This document shows, one piece after another, positions 28,264 to 37,939 of a stretch of 63,375 bases of DNA. Position 1 is the stretch's first letter. Each line of letters begins with the position of its first letter. Below the pieces are notes generated by a model. That model was not told where the DNA came from, did not search any database, and was given only the letters and a program-made list of their open reading frames with translations. The position numbers and the translations under genes were made by a program. The stretch is from Acinetobacter baumannii (lineage in GTDB: Bacteria; Pseudomonadota; Gammaproteobacteria; Pseudomonadales; Moraxellaceae), in NCBI RefSeq assembly GCF_016508585.1, contig NZ_JADVOP010000026.1, positions 1 through 63,375 of the forward strand, given 5' to 3'.

Positions 28264-28401
28264 AATGATCGGCTAAAAGAACATTTGCGAATGGCTTAGC
28301 AGAATGAGTGATTTGTGTTAATTTTGAGATTTAATTGCTGTTGAACCTTAAACCAGACATCCTTAAATAATTGAACTTTAAAAAATAATTAAAGTAGATG
28401 T

Positions 28402-28438
28402 AAATAAGACAGCCTCCATTTGGAGGCTGTCTTATTTT
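28402..28438. terminator. Very strong bidirectional terminator downstream of aspA
   Basis: A 17-bp perfect stem (AAATAAGACAGCCTCCA and its complement) with a 2-nt minimal loop lies 56 bp after the aspA stop. T-rich flanks on the plus side follow the stem; the minus side ends in UUAUUU. It would end aspA transcription and any plus-strand RNA from the gap. Confidence 0.85.
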
Positions 28439-28494
28439 AATCAAAAGAAAAACTGAACATGTTTCTCTAATAATCAATCCATTTTACAAGGCGG

Positions 28495-29916
28495 TTAGGC
28501 TGCGTCTTGTTGCTTAGGATGAACCATATTTTGAACGGCAAGCACAGAAGCTAAAACTTCATCAGAAAGCAATTGTTCTGCTCGAATCAACTCTAAAATA
28601 CTTGCACCAGTTTCATTGGCTTGTTTGGCAATACGTGTTGTCGTTTCATAACCCAAGTAAGGATTCAATACTGTAATGATACCAATCGAGTTGTCCACCA
28701 AAGCTTGGCAATGCTCTGCATTGGCACGAATATTTTGAATACATTTCTGTTCAAACATACGTATTGCTCTGCCCAGCAAATCAATTGATTCAAATAATTT
28801 GAAGGCAATTAACGGTTCCATAGCATTGAGCTGTAATTGACCTGCTTCAGCAGCTAAAGTAATTGCCAAATCATTCGCCATAATTTGATAACAAGCAAGA
28901 TTCATTGCTTCCGGAATTACTGGGTTCACTTTACCTGGCATAATTGAGCTGCCGGGTTGGCGTGGTTCTAAATGAATTTCATTTAAACCTGCACGCGGAC
29001 CACTCGACAACAAACGTAAATCATTAGAGATCTTTGAAAGTTTAGTTGCAGTTCGCTTTAATAAGCTCGATAACAGAACAAAATCGCCCATGTCCGAAGT
29101 TGCTTCAATTAAATCAGGCGCACTTGAGATGGTTTTATTGGTTATTTTAGACAAAGCTTGAATAGCAAGAATACGGTATTCAACTTCAGTGTTGATACCC
29201 GTACCGATCGCAGTTCCGCCAAGATTCACCACACTTAAAGCGTCTGGCATAATTTGATTGATTTTTTTCAAATCGTTTTGCAAAGTATGCGCAAATGCTG
29301 CAAATTCTTGCCCCAATGTCATTGGTACAGCATCTTGTAATTGAGTACGTCCCATTTTCAAGATATGAGAAAACTCATCTGATTTATTTTCAAAACTTTG
29401 AATTAAGCTTTGAAATGGCTGATTCAGTTGGTCTAAGGCAAACAATAAACCAATTTTGATTGCGCTTGGGTAAACATCATTGGTTGACTGCGACATATTC
29501 ACATCATTATTTGGATGCAAATATTTGTATTCCCCTTTTGCATGCCCTAAATACTCTAATCCGATATTCGCCACAACTTCATTGATATTCATATTGGTCG
29601 ATGTGCCCGCACCGCCTTGAATCATGTCGATTGGAAATTGCTCATGATACAAATCATTGTTCAGTTGCTGGCAAGCATGCTGAATTGCATTATACTTATT
29701 TTCTTCGAGCTTATTGAGTTTGAAATTGGCATCTGCACAAGCTGCCTTAACCATTGCAAGTGCTTTAATAAAAACAGGAAAGTGACTTAATTTAGTTGAA
29801 CTTAAGTTAAAGTTCTCCAGTGCTCTCAGGGTTTGTACGCCATAATAGCAATGAAACGGCACTTCTTTAAGTCCTAGTAAATCCTTTTCAACTCGTGTTT
29901 TAATTTCAATGTTCAT
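28495..29916 (-). CDS. aspA: Aspartate ammonia-lyase
   Basis: A 473-aa enzyme that reversibly deaminates L-aspartate to fumarate and ammonia; close in size to E. coli AspA (478 aa). The fumarase/aspartase signature GSSIMPGKVNPV is near residue 322, and GGAGTSTNMNINEVVAN and the active-site TNDVYPSA stretch (Ser-Thr loop) are present. YYGVQTLRALENF matches the N-terminal substrate-loop region. ATG at 29916 is used rather than the TTG six bases upstream. It is divergent from a LysR-type regulator with a shared 140-bp promoter region, so aspartate catabolism is probably controlled by that regulator. Confidence 0.95.
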   Translation of the reverse strand: MNIEIKTRVEKDLLGLKEVPFHCYYGVQTLRALENFNLSSTKLSHFPVFIKALAMVKAACADANFKLNKLEENKYNAIQHACQQLNNDLYHEQFPIDMIQGGAGTSTNMNINEVVANIGLEYLGHAKGEYKYLHPNNDVNMSQSTNDVYPSAIKIGLLFALDQLNQPFQSLIQSFENKSDEFSHILKMGRTQLQDAVPMTLGQEFAAFAHTLQNDLKKINQIMPDALSVVNLGGTAIGTGINTEVEYRILAIQALSKITNKTISSAPDLIEATSDMGDFVLLSSLLKRTATKLSKISNDLRLLSSGPRAGLNEIHLEPRQPGSSIMPGKVNPVIPEAMNLACYQIMANDLAITLAAEAGQLQLNAMEPLIAFKLFESIDLLGRAIRMFEQKCIQNIRANAEHCQALVDNSIGIITVLNPYLGYETTTRIAKQANETGASILELIRAEQLLSDEVLASVLAVQNMVHPKQQDAA

Positions 29917-29995
29917 GTGCAATACAGCTCAATAAAAGAATAAATTTATCTTAGGAAATGCATTGAAAATTGGCTAATGTAAAAAAATATTTATG

Positions 29996-30026
29996 TATGC
30001 ATTTTTTGCATATCACTTGCTATAAT
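29996..30026 (+). promoter_or_regulatory. Candidate LysR box and -10 element between aspA and lysR-type gene
   Basis: TATGC-N7-GCATA at 29996-30012 is a dyad of the T-N11-A class used by LysR regulators. A perfect TATAAT lies at 30021-30026, 33 bp before the regulator's ATG; its -35 region (TGCATT, 17-bp spacing) falls inside the dyad. This geometry suggests that the regulator represses itself and activates aspA on the other strand. Confidence 0.55.
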
Positions 30027-30058
30027 AGTAAGTGTGTAATGTAGAACGGCTAATCAAT

Positions 30059-30934
30059 ATGACCTTAGAAATTCGATGGATAGAAGATCTTTTGGCTTTA
30101 GACCAAGAAAAATCCATATCTAAAGCTGCTGCGCTACGCCATGTTACCCAATCCGCTTTTACACGCAGAATACAGAATATTGAAGAATCGCTTGGTTTTC
30201 AGATTTTAAAACGCTACAGCAAAAGTATTGATTTCACGGATGCCGGGCAAGTCTTGCTCTCAACATCTAAAAACATCAAAAATCAGATGAATACCACCAT
30301 TAACTATTTAGAAAAAAATATTAAAGACAATGAATTATCGATTAAGTTTGCGGTATCCCACTCTCTGATTACTCAATTTTTCCCCAAATTTATTCAAAAA
30401 CTATATAGCAATTATGATGATTTAAAATTGGAAATTATCGCCTCCAATTTGCAACAAGGACTTTATTTACTCAAAGAAGGCTCTTGTGATTTTTTAATTT
30501 GTTACTGTGATCAAATTACTTTACAACAGTTAGACCCGAGTATTTTTAAATATCATAAAATCGTCAAAATGGAAGTACTCCCTGTCACAGCGACAATCAA
30601 TCAACAACCTAAATATTCATTTAGCCAGAACTTCCCTCTCTTGGCTTACAGTAAAAAAGCCTATTTGGGCAAATGTGTCGATAAAGTGATCGAAGGTAAA
30701 TTAAATTACCGTACCTTGTATGAAACAGACAATGCCAGTGACTTAAAAGCCTTGGCTTTACAAGGTCTGGGTGTAGCATGGCTGCCAAGATTGTTGATAG
30801 AAGAAGAACTCAATGACAATAAATTAAAAGTTCTGGAGGGTTATAGCTTCTTTCAAGATGTTTATATCGTCCGCAGCCACTTAATTTACTCTGAAAAAGT
30901 AAATTTTGTTTGGAATGCCTTAGTGTTAAATTAA
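30059..30934 (+). CDS. LysR-type transcriptional regulator, divergent from aspA
   Basis: A 291-aa regulator. The winged HTH occupies about 1-62 (ISKAAALRHVTQSAFTRRIQNIEESLGFQILKR), followed by a linker helix and a periplasmic-binding-like effector domain (LSIKFAVSHSLITQFFPKFIQKL, then GVAWLPRLLIEEEL near the end). The start is ATG at 30059; the longer frame from 30032 overlaps the promoter. Adjacency and divergence to aspA suggest it senses aspartate, fumarate or a related acid; this is inference. It ends 24 bp from the convergent dusB stop. Confidence 0.87.
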   Translation: MTLEIRWIEDLLALDQEKSISKAAALRHVTQSAFTRRIQNIEESLGFQILKRYSKSIDFTDAGQVLLSTSKNIKNQMNTTINYLEKNIKDNELSIKFAVSHSLITQFFPKFIQKLYSNYDDLKLEIIASNLQQGLYLLKEGSCDFLICYCDQITLQQLDPSIFKYHKIVKMEVLPVTATINQQPKYSFSQNFPLLAYSKKAYLGKCVDKVIEGKLNYRTLYETDNASDLKALALQGLGVAWLPRLLIEEELNDNKLKVLEGYSFFQDVYIVRSHLIYSEKVNFVWNALVLN

Positions 30935-30957
30935 GGCTTTCATCCACCAACTTATGT

Positions 30958-31980
30958 CTATACATCCAATAAATTAACGGACTCAACCTGTACATCACTC
31001 ATCAAGTTTCCTTGCTCCAATAAGTGGTCAAAATACTGTTCTACAACGTTCGCTTGCTCAACAGTACTTTCAACCTTATACATATGCTGACGAAACTCAT
31101 TGCTTGAATGTAAGCCTTTGGTGTACCAAGCAATATGTTTTCGCGCGATACGGCAACCGGAGTACTCCCCATAAAACTGATAAAGCTCAGACAAATGACC
31201 AAGTAAAACATCTTTCACTTCTTGGATATTGGGCGCAGCTAAATGCTCACCGGTTTTTAAATAATGGGCAATTTCGCGAAAAATCCAAGGGCGTCCCTGT
31301 GCCGCACGACCAATCATCACGGCATCCGCACCTGTATAATCCAACACATATTTGGCTTTTTCAGGACGATCAATATCACCATTGGCAATCACTGGTATCG
31401 AAATCGACTGCTTGACTTCTTTGATCAAGCTATACCGTGCCGTGTTTAAATACATATCTTCACGGGTACGACCATGTAAAGCCAAAGCTGCTATTCCTGC
31501 TTCTTCAGCACGCTTTGCCACTCGCAGAATATTTTCCTGACCATTTAAATAGCCCAAACGGGTCTTTAAGGTCACAGGAACATCCACAGCATTGACCACT
31601 GCATCTAAAATTCGGGCAACTAAATCTTCATCTTGTAACAGTGCTGAGCCTGCTAATTTATTGCAGACTTTTTTCGCAGGACAGCCCATATTGATGTCGA
31701 CAATTTGGGCACCATTTGAAACTTGGTAACGGGCAGCTTCAGCCAATTGTTCTGGTTCAGAACCCGCGATTTGTGCTGAAATGGGCGCGAGTTCACCATC
31801 AAAATTGGCACGATATAAACTTTTTTTGGTCATCCTTAATGTCTGATCAGATGTCATCATTTCGCTGACCGCATGTCCTGCACCAAAATACTTGCATAGC
31901 GTTCTAAACGGACGATCAGTTACCCCTGCCATAGGGGCAACGATTAAATTATTTGACAGTTGATAGGGACCAATATACAT
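30958..31980 (-). CDS. dusB: tRNA-dihydrouridine synthase B
   Basis: A 340-aa FMN-dependent enzyme that reduces uridine to dihydrouridine in tRNA D-loops (U17 in E. coli for DusB). The N-terminal NLIVAPMAGVTDRPFRTLC, the catalytic-Cys motif GCPAKKVCNKLAGSALL, LKTRLGY, ALHGRTREDMY and VIANGDIDRPEKA are all present and order as in DusB. In enterobacteria dusB is paired with fis; no fis gene is next to it here. ATG at 31980; the gene is divergent from the DUF1615 gene with an 80-bp promoter gap. Confidence 0.93.
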   Translation of the reverse strand: MYIGPYQLSNNLIVAPMAGVTDRPFRTLCKYFGAGHAVSEMMTSDQTLRMTKKSLYRANFDGELAPISAQIAGSEPEQLAEAARYQVSNGAQIVDINMGCPAKKVCNKLAGSALLQDEDLVARILDAVVNAVDVPVTLKTRLGYLNGQENILRVAKRAEEAGIAALALHGRTREDMYLNTARYSLIKEVKQSISIPVIANGDIDRPEKAKYVLDYTGADAVMIGRAAQGRPWIFREIAHYLKTGEHLAAPNIQEVKDVLLGHLSELYQFYGEYSGCRIARKHIAWYTKGLHSSNEFRQHMYKVESTVEQANVVEQYFDHLLEQGNLMSDVQVESVNLLDV

Positions 31981-32063
31981 ATATATTCATACATTTTAAG
32001 ACCTTCATAGTATACTGCATCTGCCATAGTGGCTCATCATTTTCCGAGTATGTTTTCTGCGAT

Positions 32064-33272
32064 ATGAAAAAATTAGTTCGACATCACGCTTTTATTAAAT
32101 CTTTCAGCGTGTTAGCTCTTTCTTTAAGTTTGGTTGCTTGTGGTAAAGGTTCATGGTTTGCCAATGAGGATGATGAGCAGTTAAAACAGGAACAGATTAA
32201 GAAGCTGATTCCAAATCGTGTCAGCCAACGTGATTCTTGGGCGAAAGATATTTACGATATTTCCAACGAATTAAAAATTCCGACCAATAAAGAAAATGTC
32301 TGTACCATTATCGCTGTCGTTGACCAAGAATCCAACTTTGTCGCTAATCCTGTTGTGCCTGGTTTAGGCGACAAGGCTGTCAAAGAAGTGACCACTCGAC
32401 TCAATGAAAAGTTTGAAGAAAAATTGGGTTCAACCATTGGCGGTACAGTCGCATCGTACTTTGAAAATGTTTTAAAAAATCAACCCTCGCCAGATGATAA
32501 TTACTTAAAACAGATGAGTCGTGTACGCACAGAAAAAGATTTAGATGTGCTCTACCGTGAAATCTTTGATTATATGGCAAAGCATTATCATGTCAGCGCA
32601 CTCACGGGTGCTGCTAAATTCGTAGGTCAAGATATTGCCGAGAAAATGAACCCAATCACCACTCTTGGGTCGATGCAAGTACATATCAACTACGCCAAAG
32701 CACACAAACGCAGCAGTATGAATGTCAATGAATTACGAGATGATCTTTATACTGAGTTTGGTGGTTTGTACTACGGCATTCATCGTTTAATGATGTACCC
32801 AGCGGATTATGATAAACCGATCTATCGTTTTGCAGACTACAACTCGGGCATGTACTCGAGTCGAAATGCGGCTTTCCAAAAAATGATTGATAAGCTGACC
32901 AAAGCGGATTTAGCACTTGATGGTGACCTGTTGTCTTATGATAAAAATGGTGATCCTCGTCCTGCTATCACAGATACAGAAAAAGCACTGACGGCTTTAT
33001 TTTCCCAAAATAATATTTTAGTGACCCCAAGACAATTACGTAGTGATTTAAAGCAAGAGAAAGAACAAGGTTTTGAAAAAACCCAGACCTATATAGCAGT
33101 CTCTAAACTTTATAAAAATCAGACAGGCAAAGAGCCAATATATGCCATAATGCCTGAAGTGATCATTTCTGGACCGAAATTAAGTCGTGACTACAACACA
33201 AATTGGTATGCGAGCCGCGTAAACGGACGATATGAAACATGTATGCACCGAGCAAAACGTATAAAAATTTAG
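32064..33272 (+). CDS. DUF1615-family lipoprotein
   Basis: A 402-aa exported lipoprotein. The signal peptide ends in LVAC with Cys26. The mature part carries VVDQESNFVANP, LGSMQVHINYAKAH, RFADYNSGMYSSRNAAFQ and YGIHRL; these look like a lytic-transglycosylase/lysozyme-like helical core (Glu in DQESNF as a candidate catalytic acid), and DUF1615 is the name I attach to the family. Function has not been assigned with certainty. ATG at 32064 starts the signal peptide; the longer frame from 31953 runs into dusB. Its last 34 bases overlap the HAD phosphatase gene. Confidence 0.82.
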   Translation: MKKLVRHHAFIKSFSVLALSLSLVACGKGSWFANEDDEQLKQEQIKKLIPNRVSQRDSWAKDIYDISNELKIPTNKENVCTIIAVVDQESNFVANPVVPGLGDKAVKEVTTRLNEKFEEKLGSTIGGTVASYFENVLKNQPSPDDNYLKQMSRVRTEKDLDVLYREIFDYMAKHYHVSALTGAAKFVGQDIAEKMNPITTLGSMQVHINYAKAHKRSSMNVNELRDDLYTEFGGLYYGIHRLMMYPADYDKPIYRFADYNSGMYSSRNAAFQKMIDKLTKADLALDGDLLSYDKNGDPRPAITDTEKALTALFSQNNILVTPRQLRSDLKQEKEQGFEKTQTYIAVSKLYKNQTGKEPIYAIMPEVIISGPKLSRDYNTNWYASRVNGRYETCMHRAKRIKI

Positions 33273-33886
33273 CGTTATTTGATTTTGATGGAACCCTGTG
33301 TAAAAAAGATAGTTTTACAGGGTTTATTTTCTATGCCTTATCCAAAAGGCATATCGTAAAACAAGGCATCAAAATCTTACCGTGGATTCAAGCCTATTAT
33401 TTAAATATCTACCCTGCTCATGCAATGCGCATAAAGCTGTTTAACGCCATGTTTAAACATGCGGATGCCAATGAGATCTTGGATATAGCGGATGAATACG
33501 CTTATCGTCTAATGGGACAATTAGATCCGATTCTTTACCAACAACTGCTCAAACACCAAAATAATGGTGATGATGTCGTTTTGGTTTCTGCCTCTGTTGA
33601 CATTTACTTAGAGGTTATCTGCCAACTTTTAAAAATAGATTTGATCTGTACCGAGACAGAAATCACTGCGGGGAAATTTACAGGTCATTATGCGACGCCA
33701 GACTGTAGTAGCGAACAAAAACGGCTGCGAATTTTAGAAAAATATGATTTAACACATTATCAAAAAGTCTTCGCTTATGGAAACAGTGAAGAAGATCTCG
33801 ACATGCTTGATCTAGCTGATTTTAAATATATGGTTGGTCAAGATCAGTATCTCCCAAACATTGAAAATGAAAAGAAATCAGCTTGA
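33239..33886 (+). CDS. HAD-IB family phosphatase
   Basis: A 215-aa haloacid-dehalogenase-fold hydrolase. Motif I is LFDFDGTL (Asp15, Asp17), motif II VVLVSAS, then a Lys in SSEQKRLRIL, and motif IV is YGNSEEDLDML. This is the IB subclass to which phosphoserine phosphatase (SerB) and SerB-like proteins belong; the cap region of about 80 residues is helical. The substrate is not readable. The ATG lies inside the DUF1615 gene (34-nt overlap in another frame), so the two are translationally coupled. Confidence 0.87.
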   Translation: MYAPSKTYKNLALFDFDGTLCKKDSFTGFIFYALSKRHIVKQGIKILPWIQAYYLNIYPAHAMRIKLFNAMFKHADANEILDIADEYAYRLMGQLDPILYQQLLKHQNNGDDVVLVSASVDIYLEVICQLLKIDLICTETEITAGKFTGHYATPDCSSEQKRLRILEKYDLTHYQKVFAYGNSEEDLDMLDLADFKYMVGQDQYLPNIENEKKSA

Positions 33887-33914
33887 AATTTAATCGTTTA
33901 AATGTGAGCTCATT

Positions 33915-34436
33915 ATGTCTTATATTTATGTCATTACACCATTGATGCAATTCTATCCTTATATTCAGCCTGAATTAGAAAAATACAAGATTGAACTGTT
34001 GATGGAATATTTTGATGCCAATCACCAGATTCAAATCGATGCCATCACGGCAGAAAATCTACAGGCACAACTTTTAAAGTATGGTCATCGAAATCTGGGA
34101 TTCTATTTTTTAGATAAAGCTCAAAAAATAAATAAAAGCCAAATTTATAATGACAAATATTGTATTTATGCCATTGAAGGCAAAGGTGGAAGAGAAACAG
34201 AAGATAGCTTAGAAAAAATAACCTTGAGAATGATTTCAAAAACTCCCGATAAAAACATAAAAGGTTTTTTTAATGCCATTAAACGCAAATTAAATCATGA
34301 TGAAAATTTTGCTCAAGGTATACAAGGTGCTTCGCGCCTGCACCAACAGCATTATTATTTAAAGTCATATGTGGGGAAAAAAGTATTTAAATCTGATTTT
34401 TATAATAACAAGGCGCCAGCATTAATACCCAAATAA
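33915..34436 (+). CDS. Hypothetical protein, third gene of the DUF1615-HAD unit
   Basis: A 173-aa basic protein of unknown family with no signal peptide or membrane helix. The N-terminal YVITPLMQFYPYIQPELEKY and the middle RNLGFYFLDKAQKINKS and IYAIEGKGGRETED suggest an alpha/beta fold. LRMISKTPDKNIKGFFNAIKRKL and RLHQQHYYLKSYVGKKVFK are Lys-rich and could contact nucleic acid or lipid. It lies 28 bp after the phosphatase gene and so is probably in the same operon. Its stop codon sits in the A tract of the proB terminator. Confidence 0.65.
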   Translation: MSYIYVITPLMQFYPYIQPELEKYKIELLMEYFDANHQIQIDAITAENLQAQLLKYGHRNLGFYFLDKAQKINKSQIYNDKYCIYAIEGKGGRETEDSLEKITLRMISKTPDKNIKGFFNAIKRKLNHDENFAQGIQGASRLHQQHYYLKSYVGKKVFKSDFYNNKAPALIPK

Positions 34437-34456
34437 AAACCCCGCCTTAGCGAGGT
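34435..34456 (-). terminator. Terminator of proB
   Basis: On the minus strand ACCUCGC-UAAG-GCGGGGU (one G-U pair) is followed by UUUUUAUUU, 23 bp past the proB stop. It overlaps the end of the convergent 173-aa gene. Confidence 0.75.
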
Positions 34457-34478
34457 CATATCTATAAAACTTCGGAAA

Positions 34479-35612
34479 TCAATAAATCGACATATGGTTG
34501 CGATGTATCATTTCCAATGAGCGTGCTTCACCTAAAACTTGATAAACCTTGTCAGATGACAAACCTTTGACAATTTCAGCAGAACGAGAGCTGAAATTTA
34601 CTCGCCCAACCGCAACACGATGACCATGTTGATCGACGCACTCAACCACATCGCCACGATCAAAATGGCCTTCAACAGCTTTTACGCCTACAGGCAATAA
34701 ACTACGGTGATTATCTTTAATGGCTTTCACCGCACCCTCATCGAGTACCAAACGCCCTGCCGTTTGTAAGTGCGCGGCAAGCCACTGCTGATGCGCCGTT
34801 AAACGATCATCATCGGTTATAAACAGTGTACCCAGTAATTCACCCGCCATTAAACGAGCCAATACATGGTCACTCTCACCACTTGCAATTAGCGTTGGAC
34901 ACCCTGACTTGGCTGCCAAACGAGCAGCACGAACTTTGGTCAGCATACCGCCACGACCAAACTTACCGCCACCACCCGCCATATCAAATAAAGTTTCATC
35001 CATTGCACGAACGGTATGGAACAATTTTGCATTGGGATTGGAACGTGGGTCTGAATCAAACATCCCCTGCTGATCAGTCAAAATAATCAGCAAATCTGCA
35101 TGCACTTGACCTGCAACCATTGCGGCAAGCGTGTCATTGTCACCGAAACGAATTTCGTCTGTGGAAACCGTGTCATTTTCATTAATGACAGGAATCACCT
35201 TCCAGTCAATTAAATTCTGTAAGGCATCACATGAGTTCAAATAGCGGCGGCGATCTGCGAGGTCATCATGCGTCAACAAGACTTGTGCTGTTTGGATCGA
35301 ATGTTTCTCTAATACGCTTGACCAAGTATGGATTAAGCCCATTTGTCCAATCGCAGCACAAGCCTGCAGACTGGGTAGATCGGTGGGTCGATTCTCTAGC
35401 TTCATGCGAACCATCCCTTCAGCCACAGCACCAGAAGACACCAGAATAATCTCATGTCCAGCAGTGTGTAGATCTGCAATTTGTTTCGCCCAATGCGAAA
35501 TTGCATCCAAATCTAAACCTTGCCCATTTGCTGTGAGTAAAGATGATCCGATTTTAACAACGATACGTTTTAAAGCCTTGAGCTGACGTTGCCCATCTAC
35601 GACTTCTATCAT
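34479..35612 (-). CDS. proB: Glutamate 5-kinase
   Basis: A 377-aa enzyme phosphorylating L-glutamate to gamma-glutamyl phosphate, the first step of proline synthesis, and normally feedback-inhibited by proline. The amino-acid-kinase fold runs to about residue 260: [44 protein letters not shown] and [22 protein letters not shown] domain occupies about 290-370 ([11 protein letters not shown] through [12 protein letters not shown]). E. coli ProB is 367 aa. GAGGAT 5 nt from the ATG sets the start. It follows obg by 58 bp on the same strand, a conserved pairing (obg-proB) in many bacteria. Confidence 0.96.
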   Translation of the reverse strand: MIEVVDGQRQLKALKRIVVKIGSSLLTANGQGLDLDAISHWAKQIADLHTAGHEIILVSSGAVAEGMVRMKLENRPTDLPSLQACAAIGQMGLIHTWSSVLEKHSIQTAQVLLTHDDLADRRRYLNSCDALQNLIDWKVIPVINENDTVSTDEIRFGDNDTLAAMVAGQVHADLLIILTDQQGMFDSDPRSNPNAKLFHTVRAMDETLFDMAGGGGKFGRGGMLTKVRAARLAAKSGCPTLIASGESDHVLARLMAGELLGTLFITDDDRLTAHQQWLAAHLQTAGRLVLDEGAVKAIKDNHRSLLPVGVKAVEGHFDRGDVVECVDQHGHRVAVGRVNFSSRSAEIVKGLSSDKVYQVLGEARSLEMIHRNHMSIY

Positions 35613-35670
35613 CTTATCCTCGGTCTTTCTTTTCTAAACGGATACCCGAATATTCGGATATCTTTAGAAA

Positions 35671-36897
<1,227 letters not shown>

Positions 36898-37029
36898 CTA
36901 AAATCTTTAAAACCGCATATTCTGCCATATTTTGAAAAATTTCTCGAATAGTATTATTCAACTGAGCATGTATTTTCATAAACATTTTTTGCAATTTCAC
37001 CCATAAAACTGAATTCTCACTTATTTTGG

Positions 37030-37112
37030 TTGTTTTTCATGCAGATAGTTTTTTATAATACAGGGTCTGAAAAACACCTATTTGTGACTTACAAAAAATT
37101 ATGGTCACAAAT
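37030..37112 (+). promoter_or_regulatory. Promoter and inverted repeat upstream of prfH
   Basis: TTGTTT (37030-37035) is 18 bp from a perfect TATAAT (37054-37059). Just downstream, in the predicted 5' leader, ATTTGTGAC (37080-37088) and GTCACAAAT (37104-37112) form a perfect 9-bp inverted repeat with a 15-nt loop, about 70 nt before the start codon. It could be an operator or an RNA hairpin controlling prfH. Confidence 0.5.
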
Positions 37113-37182
37113 TTATAAATTTGCCTTTTTAAATCAATACTTTTTATTTTGATCAATTATTTGATCTAAAGGATAATCCATA

Positions 37183-37776
37183 TTGTCTATAGTCCAAATC
37201 AGTGCTGCGCTTGGACCCGCAGAATGTGAACTTGCAGTTAAATACACTTTGCAAGAAATGCAAAAAGAAGCCAAAAAGCAAAAAATTCTACTTGAGGTCA
37301 TAGAAAGCAATAATTCTGTGCATGGCTATTCATCGGTGATGTGTCATCTTGACGATGCGCATCAAAACTGGCTGAACTCATGGTTGGGAACCATTCAATG
37401 GACGTTTCAAAGTCCAATTCGTCCACATCACAAACGTAAAAATTGGTTTGTAGGCATTAGCCAATTTCAAACACCCCAGCAACTTCCTGCTGATGATGCG
37501 ATTGTTTTCCAAGCCTGTCGGGCATCCGGTGCCGGTGGACAACATGTCAACACCACCGACTCCGCTATTCATGCAACCCATATCTCCACTGGAATCAGTG
37601 TTAAAGTCATGTCTGAACGCAGCCAACATGCCAATAAACGTTTAGCAAAAGAATTGATTGCATTAAAACTGCAACAACTTATTGAAAGTCAACAAGCAGA
37701 TCATAAGCAAGCACGACATTTACAACATGCGCTGATCGAACGAGGCAATCCAGTTAAAGCGTTCAAAAGAAACTGA
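37183..37776 (+). CDS. prfH: Peptide chain release factor-like protein PrfH
   Basis: A 197-aa class-I release-factor homologue. GGQ is at 118-120 in [15 protein letters not shown], the peptidyl-tRNA hydrolysis motif, and [19 protein letters not shown] fits the PrfH N-terminus, which replaces the stop-codon recognition domain. As I recall, PrfH acts with an RtcB-type RNA ligase to rescue ribosomes whose 16S rRNA has been cut in the decoding centre. Here no rtcB gene is adjacent: obg is divergent on one side and dctA convergent on the other. The start is TTG at 37183 with AGGA 8-9 nt upstream; there is no better ATG before the conserved N-terminus. Confidence 0.87.
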   Translation: MSIVQISAALGPAECELAVKYTLQEMQKEAKKQKILLEVIESNNSVHGYSSVMCHLDDAHQNWLNSWLGTIQWTFQSPIRPHHKRKNWFVGISQFQTPQQLPADDAIVFQACRASGAGGQHVNTTDSAIHATHISTGISVKVMSERSQHANKRLAKELIALKLQQLIESQQADHKQARHLQHALIERGNPVKAFKRN

Positions 37777-37888
37777 TGCTAAAAGCCGATCAATATGTCC
37801 GATATTGCGTCACTGGCAAAACATTCTTTCCTCAGTATCTAATTTGAAATTATGTATGCAATAAAAGATCCTTCAACACTCATATAAA

Positions 37889-37910
37889 AAAGGAAGCCTT
37901 GGCTTCCTTT
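37889..37910. terminator. Bidirectional terminator between prfH and dctA
   Basis: Stem AAAGGAAGCC / GGCTTCCTTT between convergent stops, with an A run on the left and T run on the right, so it can serve both genes. Confidence 0.82.
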
Positions 37911-37939
37911 AATATTCTTTCCTGAATCGTTTAAAAAAT

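Larger units (their letters stand above)
27797..28494. other. 700-bp gene-poor gap with hairpins and a decayed frame
   Basis: No intact gene was found between the DinB gene and aspA. The region holds the DinB promoter at its left end, a small palindrome CAGGT-TATG-ACCTG near 27940, repeated GGTTGATCA words at about 27958 and 28068, an imperfect GGTTTG/CAAACC pair around 28008-28055, a hairpin/leader-ORF unit at 28181-28263 and a strong terminator at 28402-28438. Composition is less AT-rich than the gaps at 23-24 kb, which suggests decayed or structured sequence rather than plain spacer. Confidence 0.5.

Noticed and set aside
31953..32063. Longer frame for the DUF1615 gene
   Set aside because: It overlaps the dusB start and would place a hydrophilic leader before the lipoprotein signal peptide.
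37030..37182. prfH leader as the decayed remains of rtcB
   Set aside because: The 300-bp gap upstream of prfH is AT-rich spacer with a promoter and shows no recognisable RtcB segment in any frame.
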